Assembly: GCA_018819105.1 (NCBI GenBank)
Contig: JAHJQV010000067.1
Coordinates: 1-56,600, forward strand
Origin: Gammaproteobacteria bacterium
GTDB taxonomy: Bacteria; Pseudomonadota; Gammaproteobacteria; Xanthomonadales; Wenzhouxiangellaceae
Direction of reading: 5' to 3'
Length of the DNA stretch: 56,600 nucleotides
The position numbers were made by a program, and so were the translations under genes. How positions within the stretch are numbered: the first letter of the stretch is position 1; the number at the start of each line of letters is the position of its first letter. The notes beneath the pieces were generated by a model, which did not search any database, was not told the origin of the DNA, and was given only the letters and a program-made list of their open reading frames with translations. Positions 8,744 through 18,729 of the stretch are shown here, piece by piece.

Positions 8744-9323
8744 ATACGCAGCACGAGCACTCAACTGGCCTCGGCATGGCTGCCGTCTGCTGCTGCTGCT
8801 GCTGCTGACAGCAGCCAGCGACTGGCTTGCGGCCCAGAGTTGGGATGAACTGACTCCGGCCGAGCAGAACATGCTGCTGCCCTGGGCGGAGCAATGGCAG
8901 GACATGGCTGATGACGAACGAGCGCAGATGCTGCAGGGCCTGCGCCAATGGCAGCAGATGACACCGGATCAGCGCTTGCTGGCGCGGCAGCGATTTACCC
9001 AGTGGCAGAGCCTGACACCGGCGCAGCGGGAGCGCCTGCGCCAGCGCTTTCAGCGTTTCCGTGCCATGACCCCGGCACAGCAGGCGCGGGTGCGCGCCGG
9101 CATGCAGCGGCTGCGCGCATTGTCACCCGAGCAGCGCCAGCGCCTGCGTCTGCGCTGGCAGCAGATGTCGCCAGACCAGCGGCGCGCGTTTCGCGATGGT
9201 GCCCGACTGGGTGTGCACAGCGAACGTTTGGGCTGGATGCTACAGCTGGAAGATGGTGAGCGTGAGGCGCTGTGGGCTCTGGTTGCAGACTTGAGTCCGG
9301 TGCAGCGACAGTTGTTGCGGTAG
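8730..9323 (+). CDS. exported DUF3106 protein, apparently truncated by an amber codon
   Basis: This 197-residue protein has a signal peptide (RLLLLLLLTAASDWLAAQ). Its body is a chain of short helical repeats with the recurring pattern (L/M)(T/S)PxQRxxLRxRxxxx, for example SLTPAQRERLRQRF and ALSPEQRQRLRLRW, which is typical of DUF3106. Such proteins are periplasmic and of unknown function, and are reminiscent of CpxP/Spy-like helical repeats. ATG at 8730 is chosen because GAGGAG lies 8 bases upstream; the longer open frame to 8598 overlaps the preceding gene. The frame ends at TAG 9321-9323, but the same frame continues for 35 more codons with the same helical repeat style (see next entry), so the natural protein may have been longer. 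Confidence 0.8.
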   Translation: MNSTEYAARALNWPRHGCRLLLLLLLTAASDWLAAQSWDELTPAEQNMLLPWAEQWQDMADDERAQMLQGLRQWQQMTPDQRLLARQRFTQWQSLTPAQRERLRQRFQRFRAMTPAQQARVRAGMQRLRALSPEQRQRLRLRWQQMSPDQRRAFRDGARLGVHSERLGWMLQLEDGEREALWALVADLSPVQRQLLR

Positions 9324-9428
9324 CGCATGCAACCATTGGACGACGCAGCGCGCCGGACACTGGCGCGGCGATTGCTGGCGGCCACCGCCGACGAGCGCGA
9401 ACAACTGCTTCAAGCACCTGCAGATTGA
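9324..9428 (+). pseudogene. in-frame 3' remainder of the DUF3106 gene beyond an amber codon
   Basis: Directly after TAG 9321-9323 the same frame reads RMQPLDDAARRTLARRLLAA then TADEREQLLQAPAD up to TGA at 9426-9428. This continues the Arg/Leu/Gln-rich helical repeat of the upstream gene. A CAG-to-TAG change would turn an expected QLLRQRMQPLD into QLLR-stop. The alternative is an independent 33-residue protein starting at ATG 9327, but no ribosome site precedes it. Confidence 0.5.
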
Positions 9429-9585
9429 TGCGGCCAGGCTGTTTTCCGGCTCGCCAGTCAGCACGATAGCCAGTTCGTTGGCAAGGTCGGTCAACCGGAA
9501 CGAGGCAGAGTCGTTGTAGTGGGTGATGGCTGGATCAGCTCATCAAGTTTAACGATTCAATCTGATTGACCCACAGGAGAACACC

Positions 9586-10080
9586 ATGAATGCAAAGAAC
9601 CCCATTGCTGCGCTGCTCGTACTGATCGCGCTGTGCCTGGCGCCGGCTGCACAGGCGCTGCTGACGCTGGAGAAAAGCGTGTCGCTGACCGATGAGTTCG
9701 GTGGCACCCTGCAGATCCAAAGCAGCGGCGCACTGGACATCCCCGGTGCCGACATCAATAGCATCGCCAGTTTCAGCGATTTTCATCCCGGGGCACATGA
9801 TCGCAGCGTCAACGGCCAGGTCGAGCGCCAGCGCAACCGGGCCAATGAGCAGCTGACCAGTGTCTACAGCGGCAGTCTGACTTTCAATGCGCTCGATGCC
9901 GATGGCAATGCCCGACAGAATGTGCTGGAGTTTGCCGATTTGACCATTGTGCGCAGCGCCACCGGCCCGCAGTTCAGCGGCGCGGTCATCCTTAATGGCG
10001 AGGTGATCGATGCCGGTGAGATGCCACAACAGGTGGCGGTGATTCTGCGTCGTGTACTGCGCTTTTTTTATCTGGCCTGA
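9586..10080 (+). CDS. small exported hypothetical protein
   Basis: This 164-residue protein has an obvious signal peptide (PIAALLVLIALCLAPAAQA) and an excellent ribosome site (ACAGGAG 6 bases before the ATG). The mature part is hydrophilic and beta-rich (TLEKSVSLTDEFGGTLQIQS, TSVYSGSLTFNALDADGNAR) and ends in VILRRVLRFFYLA. It lies 157 bases after the DUF3106 remnant in a spacer with no recognisable gene and may be a separate transcription unit. I do not recognise the family. The downstream hairpin at 10241-10268 probably ends its transcript. Confidence 0.65.
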   Translation: MNAKNPIAALLVLIALCLAPAAQALLTLEKSVSLTDEFGGTLQIQSSGALDIPGADINSIASFSDFHPGAHDRSVNGQVERQRNRANEQLTSVYSGSLTFNALDADGNARQNVLEFADLTIVRSATGPQFSGAVILNGEVIDAGEMPQQVAVILRRVLRFFYLA

Positions 10081-10240
10081 GCAGCCACTGCAGCTTTTGT
10101 GACAGACCTGAAGCCTGAGTGTTCATGTTCTCCACTGAGGCGACCGCCAGGTTTCCGTCAGCCAATGCCCGGCAAATCCGGGACAGGTTCAGGAACCGAC
10201 TCGCCCAGACAGGTTCATGAATGCCCCCGGCTATAACAAA

Positions 10241-10268
10241 AAAACGGCTCGCGTTTGCGAGCCGTTTT
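10241..10268. terminator. bidirectional rho-independent terminator
   Basis: AAAACGGCTCGC and GCGAGCCGTTTT pair perfectly over 12 bases around GTTT, with an A-run on one side and a T-run on the other. It sits between the converging genes ending at 10080 (+) and 10492 (-) and can serve both. Confidence 0.9.
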
Positions 10269-10302
10269 CAATTGTGTCTGGTGATTTTTCGCGTCCTGTT
10301 GT

Positions 10303-10470
10303 CTAGGAGCCTGTCGGATTTGACCGATCGTAGCGAAGGAAAGCCGGTTGGAGTCAGATTTTTCGATCTTTTGAGGCGAATAGTGAGCCTATGCAACGAT
10401 GAAGATCGGCGAATCTGGCCCAATCCGGATTTTCTGCAGTAGATCAGTGCTAAGTCCGACAGGCTCCTAG
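10303..10470 (+). repeat. fold-back MITE-like repeat, copy 1
   Basis: This 168-bp element is bounded by perfect 16-bp inverted ends, CTAGGAGCCTGTCGGA and TCCGACAGGCTCCTAG. The whole element is an imperfect palindrome: left-arm parts such as AAGCCGGTTGG and CGATCTT recur inverted in the right arm. Related copies lie at 43702-43865 and 55095-55255. It contains no transposase. It fills most of the 411-bp gap between two convergent genes; the rest of the gap (10081-10240) shows nothing. Confidence 0.88.
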
Positions 10471-10491
10471 GTGCGCGACACCGGAATGTCT

Positions 10492-11259
10492 TTATTCTGC
10501 CGGGGTGAAGCTCAGATCGTCTTCCCGCACGTACATGTAATCCCACTGATCGTCCACGGCATCGGCAAACATGCCACGCCATTCTTCCGCGGTTTCCTTG
10601 CCGTGCTGTGCTGCAACCGCTTCCCACGGGCCGGTCCAGTCCTTGTCCATGCTGGCAAAGTCGGCGTGGTTGGAGACGACAAAGTAATCCGCATCGTCTT
10701 CACCACCGCCCATGGCCTCATACCACTGCAAAGTTACGGTGTTGTCGGTTTTCTGCATGGCCTTGCTCACTTCGGTGATAACCTTGGTGAAGGTTCTGCT
10801 GTCGTCAACAGTAAAGTTGTAGACGCCAACCACTTTGGTGTTCTCAGGCCAGGCATCACTGATACCGGGCATTTCCTGTGCCAGCATGGTTTTTTCGCCT
10901 TCTTCATGCGGGGTCAGCTGGGTTTCAAACACTTCCCGGCAGGCGCGGCTGGCGGCATCCATCTGGCCGACTTGCTCCCAGTTGTCTGCCATGACTGAAA
11001 ACACAAACACGTTGCCTTCGCCCTGCATACGCTTCCAGGCATTCCACGACGCCTTGCCGCCATTTTCACCATAGCATTGGTTCCAGGCTTTGACCGCTGC
11101 ACGCCACTTCGACTCGTGGCCGTGCTTGACCTTGACTTCATAGATGGAAAGAATCGGCCCGGCTTCTTCCTGGGCGAGCAGGCTGCTGACGGGGGTGATG
11201 GCCAGGAACGCACAGAGCAGTGCGGCGGCCAGTGATTGCTTGAAGATTGATTGCTTCAT
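10492..11259 (-). CDS. exported hypothetical protein with ferredoxin-like (ABM-type) repeats
   Basis: This 255-residue protein has a signal peptide (SLAAALLCAFLAITPVSSLLAQ) and a good ribosome site (AGAGGTAG before the ATG). The mature protein seems to consist of two related alpha-beta halves, ILSIYEVKVKHGHESKWRAA ... NVFVFSVMADNWEQVGQ and KVVGVYNFTVDDSRTFTKVI ... ADYFVVSNHADFASMDK, resembling dimeric alpha-beta barrel (NIPSNAP/ABM-like) units. Such domains bind small molecules or act as simple monooxygenases, but no catalytic residue can be named here. It stands alone between a repeat element and an AT-rich spacer. Confidence 0.7.
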   Translation of the reverse strand: MKQSIFKQSLAAALLCAFLAITPVSSLLAQEEAGPILSIYEVKVKHGHESKWRAAVKAWNQCYGENGGKASWNAWKRMQGEGNVFVFSVMADNWEQVGQMDAASRACREVFETQLTPHEEGEKTMLAQEMPGISDAWPENTKVVGVYNFTVDDSRTFTKVITEVSKAMQKTDNTVTLQWYEAMGGGEDDADYFVVSNHADFASMDKDWTGPWEAVAAQHGKETAEEWRGMFADAVDDQWDYMYVREDDLSFTPAE

Positions 11260-11407
11260 GTTGCTACCTCTGGTTAATATGTGATGTTATATCATTTGCT
11301 CTAACTCCTTGATTCCGTTCAAAACGAGCGCAGCGAATCTAACATACTTTTGTATTAATTCTGTGAACGATTGATCATGCCGCTGCGCTGCACGGCTGCC
11401 GCAGGTT

Positions 11408-13147
<1,740 letters not shown>

Positions 13148-13173
13148 GCGTGCTCCTTGGCTGGCAAAGTGTA

Positions 13174-14247
13174 TCAATTCTGTGTCGGGATGATAACCGG
13201 TTCCGGCTCCAGCACAAGCCCAAAACGTTCTGCCACGCTGCTGCGAATGTCGCAGGCCAGTTGCCAGATGTCCATACCGCTGGCACCGCCATGATTGACC
13301 AGCACCAGCGCATGCTGACTGTGCACCCCGGCGGCACCGCGACGGCGACCTTTCCAGCCGCACTGTTCGATCAGCCAGCCGGCGCTGAGTTTGCTGTGCC
13401 CCGGCGCGGTGCTGTCGGCCACGGGCCAGTGCGGCATCTGCGGCGCTTTGGCCAGCAGGCTGTGCAGCTGCTGCGCGTCCACGAGCGGATTCTTGAAGAA
13501 GCTGCCGCAGTTGCCAAGCCGTGCCGGGTCTGGCAGTTTGCTGCGGCGCAGACGACACACGGCAGCAGCGATAGCGGCGGGGCTGTGCGCGGATGCACTG
13601 TCTGTCGTGCTGCAGTCGCCAGGGTTTTGCTGCTGCAGCGCCGCGCGAAGCCCGGGATAATCGAGCTTCGGCTCGGCCTGGTGCTGCAGCCGCAGCGTGA
13701 TGGCGGTGACCAGCCAGTTGCGGGCGCGCGCGGTTTTGAAAATGCTGTGGCGGTAGTGGAATTCGCAGTCATCGCGCTGCAGGGCAAAGCACTGGCCGCT
13801 GGCCAGATCACACAGCTCGACCTGTACGCAGCAGTCGCTGAATTCCACCCCATAGGCACCGATGTTCTGGATCGGCGCGGCACCGCACAGGCCGGGAATC
13901 AGCGCCAGATTCTGCAGCCCGTGGTAGCCGCGGCCCACACTCCACTCGACCAGGTCGTGCCAGTTGCGGCCGGCTCCGACGCGCAGCAGCACCTCGTTGT
14001 CATGGTCGGCCAGCAGCTCAATGTCGCGCTGGCCGGGGTGCACCACCAGACCGGGAAAATCCTCCAGCAGCAGCACATTGCTGCCACCGCCGAGGATCAG
14101 CAGTGGTTGCGCCCGCCACTGGCCATGCAGTGTCTCCAGCAGCACATCCAGATCATGGTCATTGCGCAAGGTGAAGAAACCGGCTGCACGACAAGGCAGA
14201 GCCATGGTGTTGTGGGCCTGCAATGAATAATTGGCAACGACCGGCAT
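13174..14247 (-). CDS. murB: UDP-N-acetylenolpyruvoylglucosamine reductase MurB
   Basis: This 357-residue FAD enzyme reduces UDP-GlcNAc-enolpyruvate with NADPH to UDP-MurNAc, the second committed step of peptidoglycan precursor synthesis in the cytosol. Type I MurB motifs are present: ILGGGSNVLL (51-60, FAD site), LIPGLCGAAPIQNIGAYGVE (116-135), FHYRHSIFK with the conserved Arg (163-171), GNCGSFFKNP with catalytic Ser249, and GHSKLSAGWLIEQ plus a C-terminal LEPEP with the catalytic Glu. The family usually has Ala rather than Cys in GNAGSFFKNP. The protein is slightly longer than the E. coli enzyme because of an insert around 205-230. It starts 3 bases after the pyrD stop. Confidence 0.95.
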   Translation of the reverse strand: MPVVANYSLQAHNTMALPCRAAGFFTLRNDHDLDVLLETLHGQWRAQPLLILGGGSNVLLLEDFPGLVVHPGQRDIELLADHDNEVLLRVGAGRNWHDLVEWSVGRGYHGLQNLALIPGLCGAAPIQNIGAYGVEFSDCCVQVELCDLASGQCFALQRDDCEFHYRHSIFKTARARNWLVTAITLRLQHQAEPKLDYPGLRAALQQQNPGDCSTTDSASAHSPAAIAAAVCRLRRSKLPDPARLGNCGSFFKNPLVDAQQLHSLLAKAPQMPHWPVADSTAPGHSKLSAGWLIEQCGWKGRRRGAAGVHSQHALVLVNHGGASGMDIWQLACDIRSSVAERFGLVLEPEPVIIPTQN

Positions 14248-14250
14248 CGG

Positions 14251-15282
14251 TCAGGGCTGATCGGCATCGGCCAGCTGCAGAATCGCCGTGACCGCATCGT
14301 GGATCAGGGCCGGCCCGCGATAGATCAGACCGGTATAGAACTGTACCAGGCTGGCACCAAGTCGAATCTTTTCTGCCGCGTCGCTGCCCTGGCAGATGCC
14401 ACCGGTACCGATGATCGGCAGATCAGTGCGCAGGCGCTGACGGAACTCATGCAGGCAGCGGTCGGCCAGTGGCCGCAATGGCGCGCCGGACAGACCCCCG
14501 GTTTCATTGCCATGCTCGACCGAGGCAATCCCGGCCGGGCGGCTGATGGTGGTGTTGGCACAGATTACACCGTCGATGGCGGCGCTGTTCAGACGCTTTG
14601 CCACCGCATCCATTTCTGCCGCAGTCATGTCCGGGGCCAACTTGATCAGCAGCGGCACATCACGCTGATGCCGCGCCACCATGCGTTCGCGTTCGGACTC
14701 CAGCTGCGTCAACAGCTCGGCAAAGGAATCGCCGTGTTGCAGATCACGCAAGCCACTGGTGTTGGGCGAAGAGATATTAACGGTGATGTAGGACGCCAGC
14801 GGCCAGGCCTTGCGCAGGCAGATCAGATAGTCCTCGCTGGCCTGGTGTTGTGCGGTGTCCCGGTTTTTGCCGATGTTGATGCCGACAATGCCGCCGTCAC
14901 TGGCCCAGCGGCTGCGTCGCAGTTGCCGGCACAGGTGATCGATGCCCTTGTTGTTGAAACCGAGACGGTTGATCACGGCCTGCTGCCGGGGCAGGCGGAA
15001 CATGCGCGGTTTCGGGTTGCCCGGTTGCGGTCGCGGGGTGATCGTGCCGATCTCCACGAAACCGAAGCCGAGCCGGCCTAGGGCGTCGATGTGGTCGCCG
15101 TTCTTGTCCAGTCCGGCGGCCAGGCCAACCGGATTGGGAAACGTTAGCCCCAGACAGCTGACCGGACAGGGAGGCGGTGGTTGTGCCAGCCAGCTGCCGG
15201 CCAGGTCCAGACCGAGCAGACCGAGATCGTGGGCGGCCTCGGCCGGCAGTCGGAACAGCCCGTGGCGCAGCAGCTGATACAT
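14251..15282 (-). CDS. pyrD: dihydroorotate dehydrogenase (quinone), class 2
   Basis: This 343-residue FMN enzyme oxidises dihydroorotate to orotate in pyrimidine synthesis and passes electrons to quinone at the inner membrane. The N-terminal amphipathic membrane helices (MYQLLRHGLFRLPAEAAHDL) mark class 2. Other signatures are NPVGLAAGLDKNGD (50-63), NRLGFNN (105-111), NISSPNTSGLR (169-179, with the catalytic serine), GTGGI and QFYTGLIYRGP near the C-terminus. Length is normal. It lies 11 bases after the ALDH gene and 3 bases before murB, so the genes are probably one transcript. Confidence 0.95.
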   Translation of the reverse strand: MYQLLRHGLFRLPAEAAHDLGLLGLDLAGSWLAQPPPPCPVSCLGLTFPNPVGLAAGLDKNGDHIDALGRLGFGFVEIGTITPRPQPGNPKPRMFRLPRQQAVINRLGFNNKGIDHLCRQLRRSRWASDGGIVGINIGKNRDTAQHQASEDYLICLRKAWPLASYITVNISSPNTSGLRDLQHGDSFAELLTQLESERERMVARHQRDVPLLIKLAPDMTAAEMDAVAKRLNSAAIDGVICANTTISRPAGIASVEHGNETGGLSGAPLRPLADRCLHEFRQRLRTDLPIIGTGGICQGSDAAEKIRLGASLVQFYTGLIYRGPALIHDAVTAILQLADADQP

Positions 15283-15293
15283 GTGGCTTGACG

Positions 15294-16802
15294 TTACAAC
15301 TCGAACTTGATGCCCTGGGCCAGTGGCATTTCACTGCTCCAGTTGATCGTGTTGGTCTGCCGGCGCATGTAGCTCTGCCAGGCGTCGGAGCCGGATTCGC
15401 GGCCGCCGCCGGTTTCCTTTTCGCCACCGAAAGCACCGCCGATTTCAGCGCCGGAGGTACCTATGTTGACATTGGCGATGCCGCAGTCGCTGCCGTTGGC
15501 GGACAAAAACAATTCGGCGTGCTGCAGATCGCGGGTGAAAATCGCCGAAGACAGTCCCTGGCGTACGTCGTTCTGCATGGCGATGGCCTCATCCAGTTCG
15601 TCAAAACCAATCACATAGAGGATCGGGGCAAAGGTTTCCTGCTGCACGATGTCCCAGTGGTTTTCGGCGCGCATCAGCGCCGGGGTCACAAAAAATCCGG
15701 GACGATCCAGCCGCTCGCCGCCGCCAAGCAGGGTGCCGCCGGCCTGTCTGGCCTGGTCAATGGCGGCCAGATAGCGATCCACGGCGCTGGCATCGGTGAG
15801 CGGCCCCATCAGTGTGCCGGCATCCAGTGGATCGCCGATGCGCACCTGCTGGTAGGCCGCACTGAGCGCGGTGCAGACTTCATCAATGATGCTGTTGTGC
15901 ACAAACAGACGCCGGGTGGAGGTGCAGCGCTGTCCGGCTGTGCCGACGGCACCAAACACGACTGCCGGAATCGCCAGTTTCAGATCGGCGCTGGCATCAA
16001 TGATCAAGGCGTTGTTGCCGCCCAGTTCGAGCAGACTCTTGCCGGCGCGGGCGGCCACTTTCGCCCCCACCTGCAGACCCACTTCGCTGGAACCGGTGAA
16101 CGAGATCAGGTTGATGCGGCGGTCATCCACCATGGCTTTGGCATGGCTGTTGCCGGCTTCCATGATCGAGGTGAAGATCGGCGGATAGGCATCCCCCAGT
16201 GCAGCGTTGACGATGTTCTGTACCGCGACGCAGCACAGCACACCTTTCGGGGATGGTTTCCAGATCGTGGCGTTGCCGCAGATCGCCGACAGCATGGCAT
16301 TCCAGGCCCACACCGCCACCGGGAAGTTGAACGCGGTGATGACGCCGACCACACCCAGCGGATGCCATTGCTCGTACATGCGGTGCACCGGGCGTTCTGA
16401 ATGCATGGTTTTGCCATACAGCATGCGCGACTGACCCAGGGCAAAATCGCCGATGTCGATCATCTCCTGCACTTCACCATCGCCTTCCGGTTTGATCTTG
16501 CCCATTTCCAGGCTGACCAGGCTGCCCAGCGCATCCTTATGCTCGCGCAGGGCATTGGTCACCAGTCGCACCGCTTCCCCGCGCTGTGGAGCCGGCACCC
16601 GGCGCCATTCGGCCGCTGCCTGCTGGGCTGCCGCGATGACACTGGCATAATCGCTGGCTGAGCTGGCATGGACGCGGGCAATGACCTCACCGCTGCTGGG
16701 GTTGACGGATTCGATCACGCCCTGGTCGGTGGTGTCTGACCACTGGCCGTACCAGCTGCCGGGGTTGTTGTCCTGAATGCCAAGTTGCTTGAAAAAGTTC
16801 AT
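15294..16802 (-). CDS. ALDH7-family (antiquitin-like) semialdehyde dehydrogenase
   Basis: This 502-residue NAD(P)-dependent aldehyde dehydrogenase shows the ALDH7 signature, with [12 protein letters not shown] (catalytic Glu259), [13 protein letters not shown] (nucleophile Cys293) and the C-terminal [16 protein letters not shown]. Family members (AmaB, ALDH7A1) oxidise alpha-aminoadipate semialdehyde / piperideine-6-carboxylate in lysine and pipecolate catabolism, which is the best guess here. ATG at 16802 (MNFFKQLG) is preferred to an upstream in-frame start at 16847 because it gives the usual family N-terminus. No lysine-catabolic gene is next to it; it heads a run with pyrD, murB and an M28 peptidase. 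Confidence 0.88.
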   Translation of the reverse strand: MNFFKQLGIQDNNPGSWYGQWSDTTDQGVIESVNPSSGEVIARVHASSASDYASVIAAAQQAAAEWRRVPAPQRGEAVRLVTNALREHKDALGSLVSLEMGKIKPEGDGEVQEMIDIGDFALGQSRMLYGKTMHSERPVHRMYEQWHPLGVVGVITAFNFPVAVWAWNAMLSAICGNATIWKPSPKGVLCCVAVQNIVNAALGDAYPPIFTSIMEAGNSHAKAMVDDRRINLISFTGSSEVGLQVGAKVAARAGKSLLELGGNNALIIDASADLKLAIPAVVFGAVGTAGQRCTSTRRLFVHNSIIDEVCTALSAAYQQVRIGDPLDAGTLMGPLTDASAVDRYLAAIDQARQAGGTLLGGGERLDRPGFFVTPALMRAENHWDIVQQETFAPILYVIGFDELDEAIAMQNDVRQGLSSAIFTRDLQHAELFLSANGSDCGIANVNIGTSGAEIGGAFGGEKETGGGRESGSDAWQSYMRRQTNTINWSSEMPLAQGIKFEL

Positions 16803-16945
16803 GATGGAGCCTGTGGTTTGCCAACTCACTATTATGCCCTGAGTCACCGCTTGCAGTCACCCGCAAACGGCCACCGGACTGTGCTGATCTCACTTTGCAC
16901 TGCGGCTTGTTGTATCGTATGCATGGCAGGGTGATCATGGTGGTT

Positions 16946-16972
16946 GAACCACAGCCGGGCAGGCTGGTCACA
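16946..16972 (+). promoter_or_regulatory. candidate sigma-E-type promoter upstream of rpoE
   Basis: GAACCA (16946-16951), then 16 bases, then TCACA (16968-16972). The sigma-E consensus is GAACTT-N16-TCTGA, and rpoE operons usually autoregulate. The match is partial. The rest of 16803-17126 (the long leader before rpoE) holds no other recognisable element, apart from the in-frame extension of rpoE. Confidence 0.3.
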
Positions 16973-17126
16973 GGCATAACCTCATTGCAAGAGCATGCTC
17001 ATGACTGATTTGTCCACCACCGCAAGCATTCCTGCAGAGCAACAGCTGCTGGCGGATTCGCCGGCCCGATCTAGGCACAGGAGTGAACCCATTGTCCACA
17101 GCGGCAATCAGCCGGAAACGCAGCGC

Positions 17127-17705
17127 ATGAGCGAACGGGAAATTGATCAATTGCTGGTGGAGCGCGTGCAGCAGGGCGACAACAAGGCCTTTGATCTGCT
17201 GGTGCTCAAGTATCAGCACAAGATCGTCAGCCTGATCACCCGCTATGTGCACGACCACGCCGAGGCGCTGGATGTGGCCCAGGAAGCCTTCATCAAGGCC
17301 TACCGGGCCATCGGCCGCTTTCGTGGTGACAGTGCCTTCTACACCTGGATGTACCGCATCGCCATCAATACCGCGAAAAACCATCTGGTGTCCATGTCCA
17401 GACGACCTCCCGCCAGTGACCTCGATGCCCAGGATGCCGAACAGTATGTGCTGGGCGACAGCCGTCTCAAAGACACCGGCAGCCCGGAACATGAGCTGGC
17501 CCGCAGCGAACTGCAGACCGCCATCAACAAGGCCATTGCCGGTCTGCCGGATGACTTGCGCACGGCCATCACGCTGCGCGAAATGGAGGGCATGAGCTAT
17601 GAGGAAATCGCCATCACCATGGACTGTCCGATCGGCACCGTGCGCTCGCGCATCTTTCGTGCCCGTGAGGCCATCGACCAGCAACTGCGGCCGCTGCTTG
17701 ACTGA
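17127..17705 (+). CDS. rpoE: envelope-stress sigma factor RpoE/AlgU
   Basis: This 192-residue ECF sigma factor is close to E. coli RpoE and Pseudomonas AlgU from end to end: ERVQQGDNKAFDLLVLKYQH, EAFIKAYRAIGRFRGDSAFY, TWMYRIAINTAKNHLV, then region 4 with LPDDLRTAITLREMEGMSYE and PIGTVRSRIFRAREAI. It recruits RNA polymerase to genes for outer-membrane and periplasmic repair. The start MSEREIDQLLVERV at 17127 matches the family. An in-frame ATG at 16995 would add 44 residues, rich in Ser/Gln, that relatives lack. rseA, rseB, rseC and mucD follow in the Pseudomonas order. Confidence 0.95.
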   Translation: MSEREIDQLLVERVQQGDNKAFDLLVLKYQHKIVSLITRYVHDHAEALDVAQEAFIKAYRAIGRFRGDSAFYTWMYRIAINTAKNHLVSMSRRPPASDLDAQDAEQYVLGDSRLKDTGSPEHELARSELQTAINKAIAGLPDDLRTAITLREMEGMSYEEIAITMDCPIGTVRSRIFRAREAIDQQLRPLLD

Positions 17706-17821
17706 TGGCTGTTGCCTGGCGCAACGGACAGAACCTTGCGCCCGGTGACGGGTCATAGCAGGTGGCAAGCTGAACGGCAACTGAACAGCAGGCATTGTTT
17801 TAGGTAAATCCGAGTCAATTC

Positions 17822-18634
17822 ATGAACGATCAACATCACAGTGAAGCACATCGCCAGGAGCTCAGCGCCCTGATGGACGGCGAGCTCAGCCATGACCGCG
17901 CCCGGTTTGCGCTGCAGTCGATTGCGGCAGATGCCGCTGTGGCAGCGCAATGGAGCCGGCTGCATCTGCTGCGGCACTATTTGCGTGAAGCCGAAGTGCA
18001 GACGGTGCCGGCAGATTTTCTTGCCGCGCTGCAGGCGCGGCTGGCCAGCGAGGATGTACGGCACAATGCTCAGCAGGATGACGATTTCGCCAATGCCTAT
18101 GTTTCTGCCGCAACTGGTGCCGCCACAAACGGTGCCGCAGCAACTGGCAACGGATTCTGGTCCGGCTGGCGGCAGCAGGCCGCCGGACTGGCGGTGGCGG
18201 CCAGCGTCACCATGCTGGCGCTGTTCGGTTTCAACACGCTGGTGCTGCAACCCGCAGAGGTGCTGCCGACCGCCAGCAACACTGTCGTTGCCGACACTGC
18301 GTCACCGGCCACAGTCGCCGACAGCAGTGATCAGCTGCCGGGCTTTGCGCCGCGCGCCAACGTGCTGCAGGATCAGTTCAACGCCACTGCCATCCCGGTC
18401 AACTACACTCAGGACAGTGCTGACTTCAGGCAGCAAATAAACGATTATATGCTGCGCCACAGTCAGTTGGCGTCGGGTTCCGGTCGGGTCGGATTTGCCG
18501 CCTATGCGCCATTGCTGTCAAGCGATATGGTGATGACCAGTGCCGAGTTGCAGCAGGCACCGGCTACCCAGGCCGCAGATGGCGGCTCGCCGCTGCCGGC
18601 CGGGCCAATGGAAACCCCTGCCGTAAAGCGCTGA
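17822..18634 (+). CDS. rseA: anti-sigma-E factor RseA/MucA
   Basis: This 270-residue single-pass inner-membrane protein carries the RseA N-terminal domain at 1-90 (RQELSALMDGELSHDRARFA, RLHLLRHYLREAEV) that holds RpoE. A membrane span at about 117-140 (AAGLAVAASVTMLALFGFNT) and a periplasmic tail with the C-terminal RseA-like part (DQFNATAIPVNYTQDSADFR, INDYMLRHSQLASGSGRVGF) follow. On envelope stress, regulated proteolysis of this protein frees RpoE. It is somewhat longer than MucA because of an alanine/glycine-rich stretch before the span. It lies 116 bases after rpoE. Confidence 0.92.
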   Translation: MNDQHHSEAHRQELSALMDGELSHDRARFALQSIAADAAVAAQWSRLHLLRHYLREAEVQTVPADFLAALQARLASEDVRHNAQQDDDFANAYVSAATGAATNGAAATGNGFWSGWRQQAAGLAVAASVTMLALFGFNTLVLQPAEVLPTASNTVVADTASPATVADSSDQLPGFAPRANVLQDQFNATAIPVNYTQDSADFRQQINDYMLRHSQLASGSGRVGFAAYAPLLSSDMVMTSAELQQAPATQAADGGSPLPAGPMETPAVKR

Positions 18635-18729
18635 GCCTCGCGCGACGCCGGTGCCTACATTGATCAAATCCGCATCCTGCAAGGCAGTCAGTAAACTCCG
18701 ATCTGGCAGCAAAGCTGTCAGCTTGCGCC

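Noticed and set aside
13148-13558. N-terminal extension of the M28 peptidase frame over murB
   Set aside because: The extra residues overlap murB, lack domain character and precede a perfect lipoprotein signal, so the start at 13147 was used.
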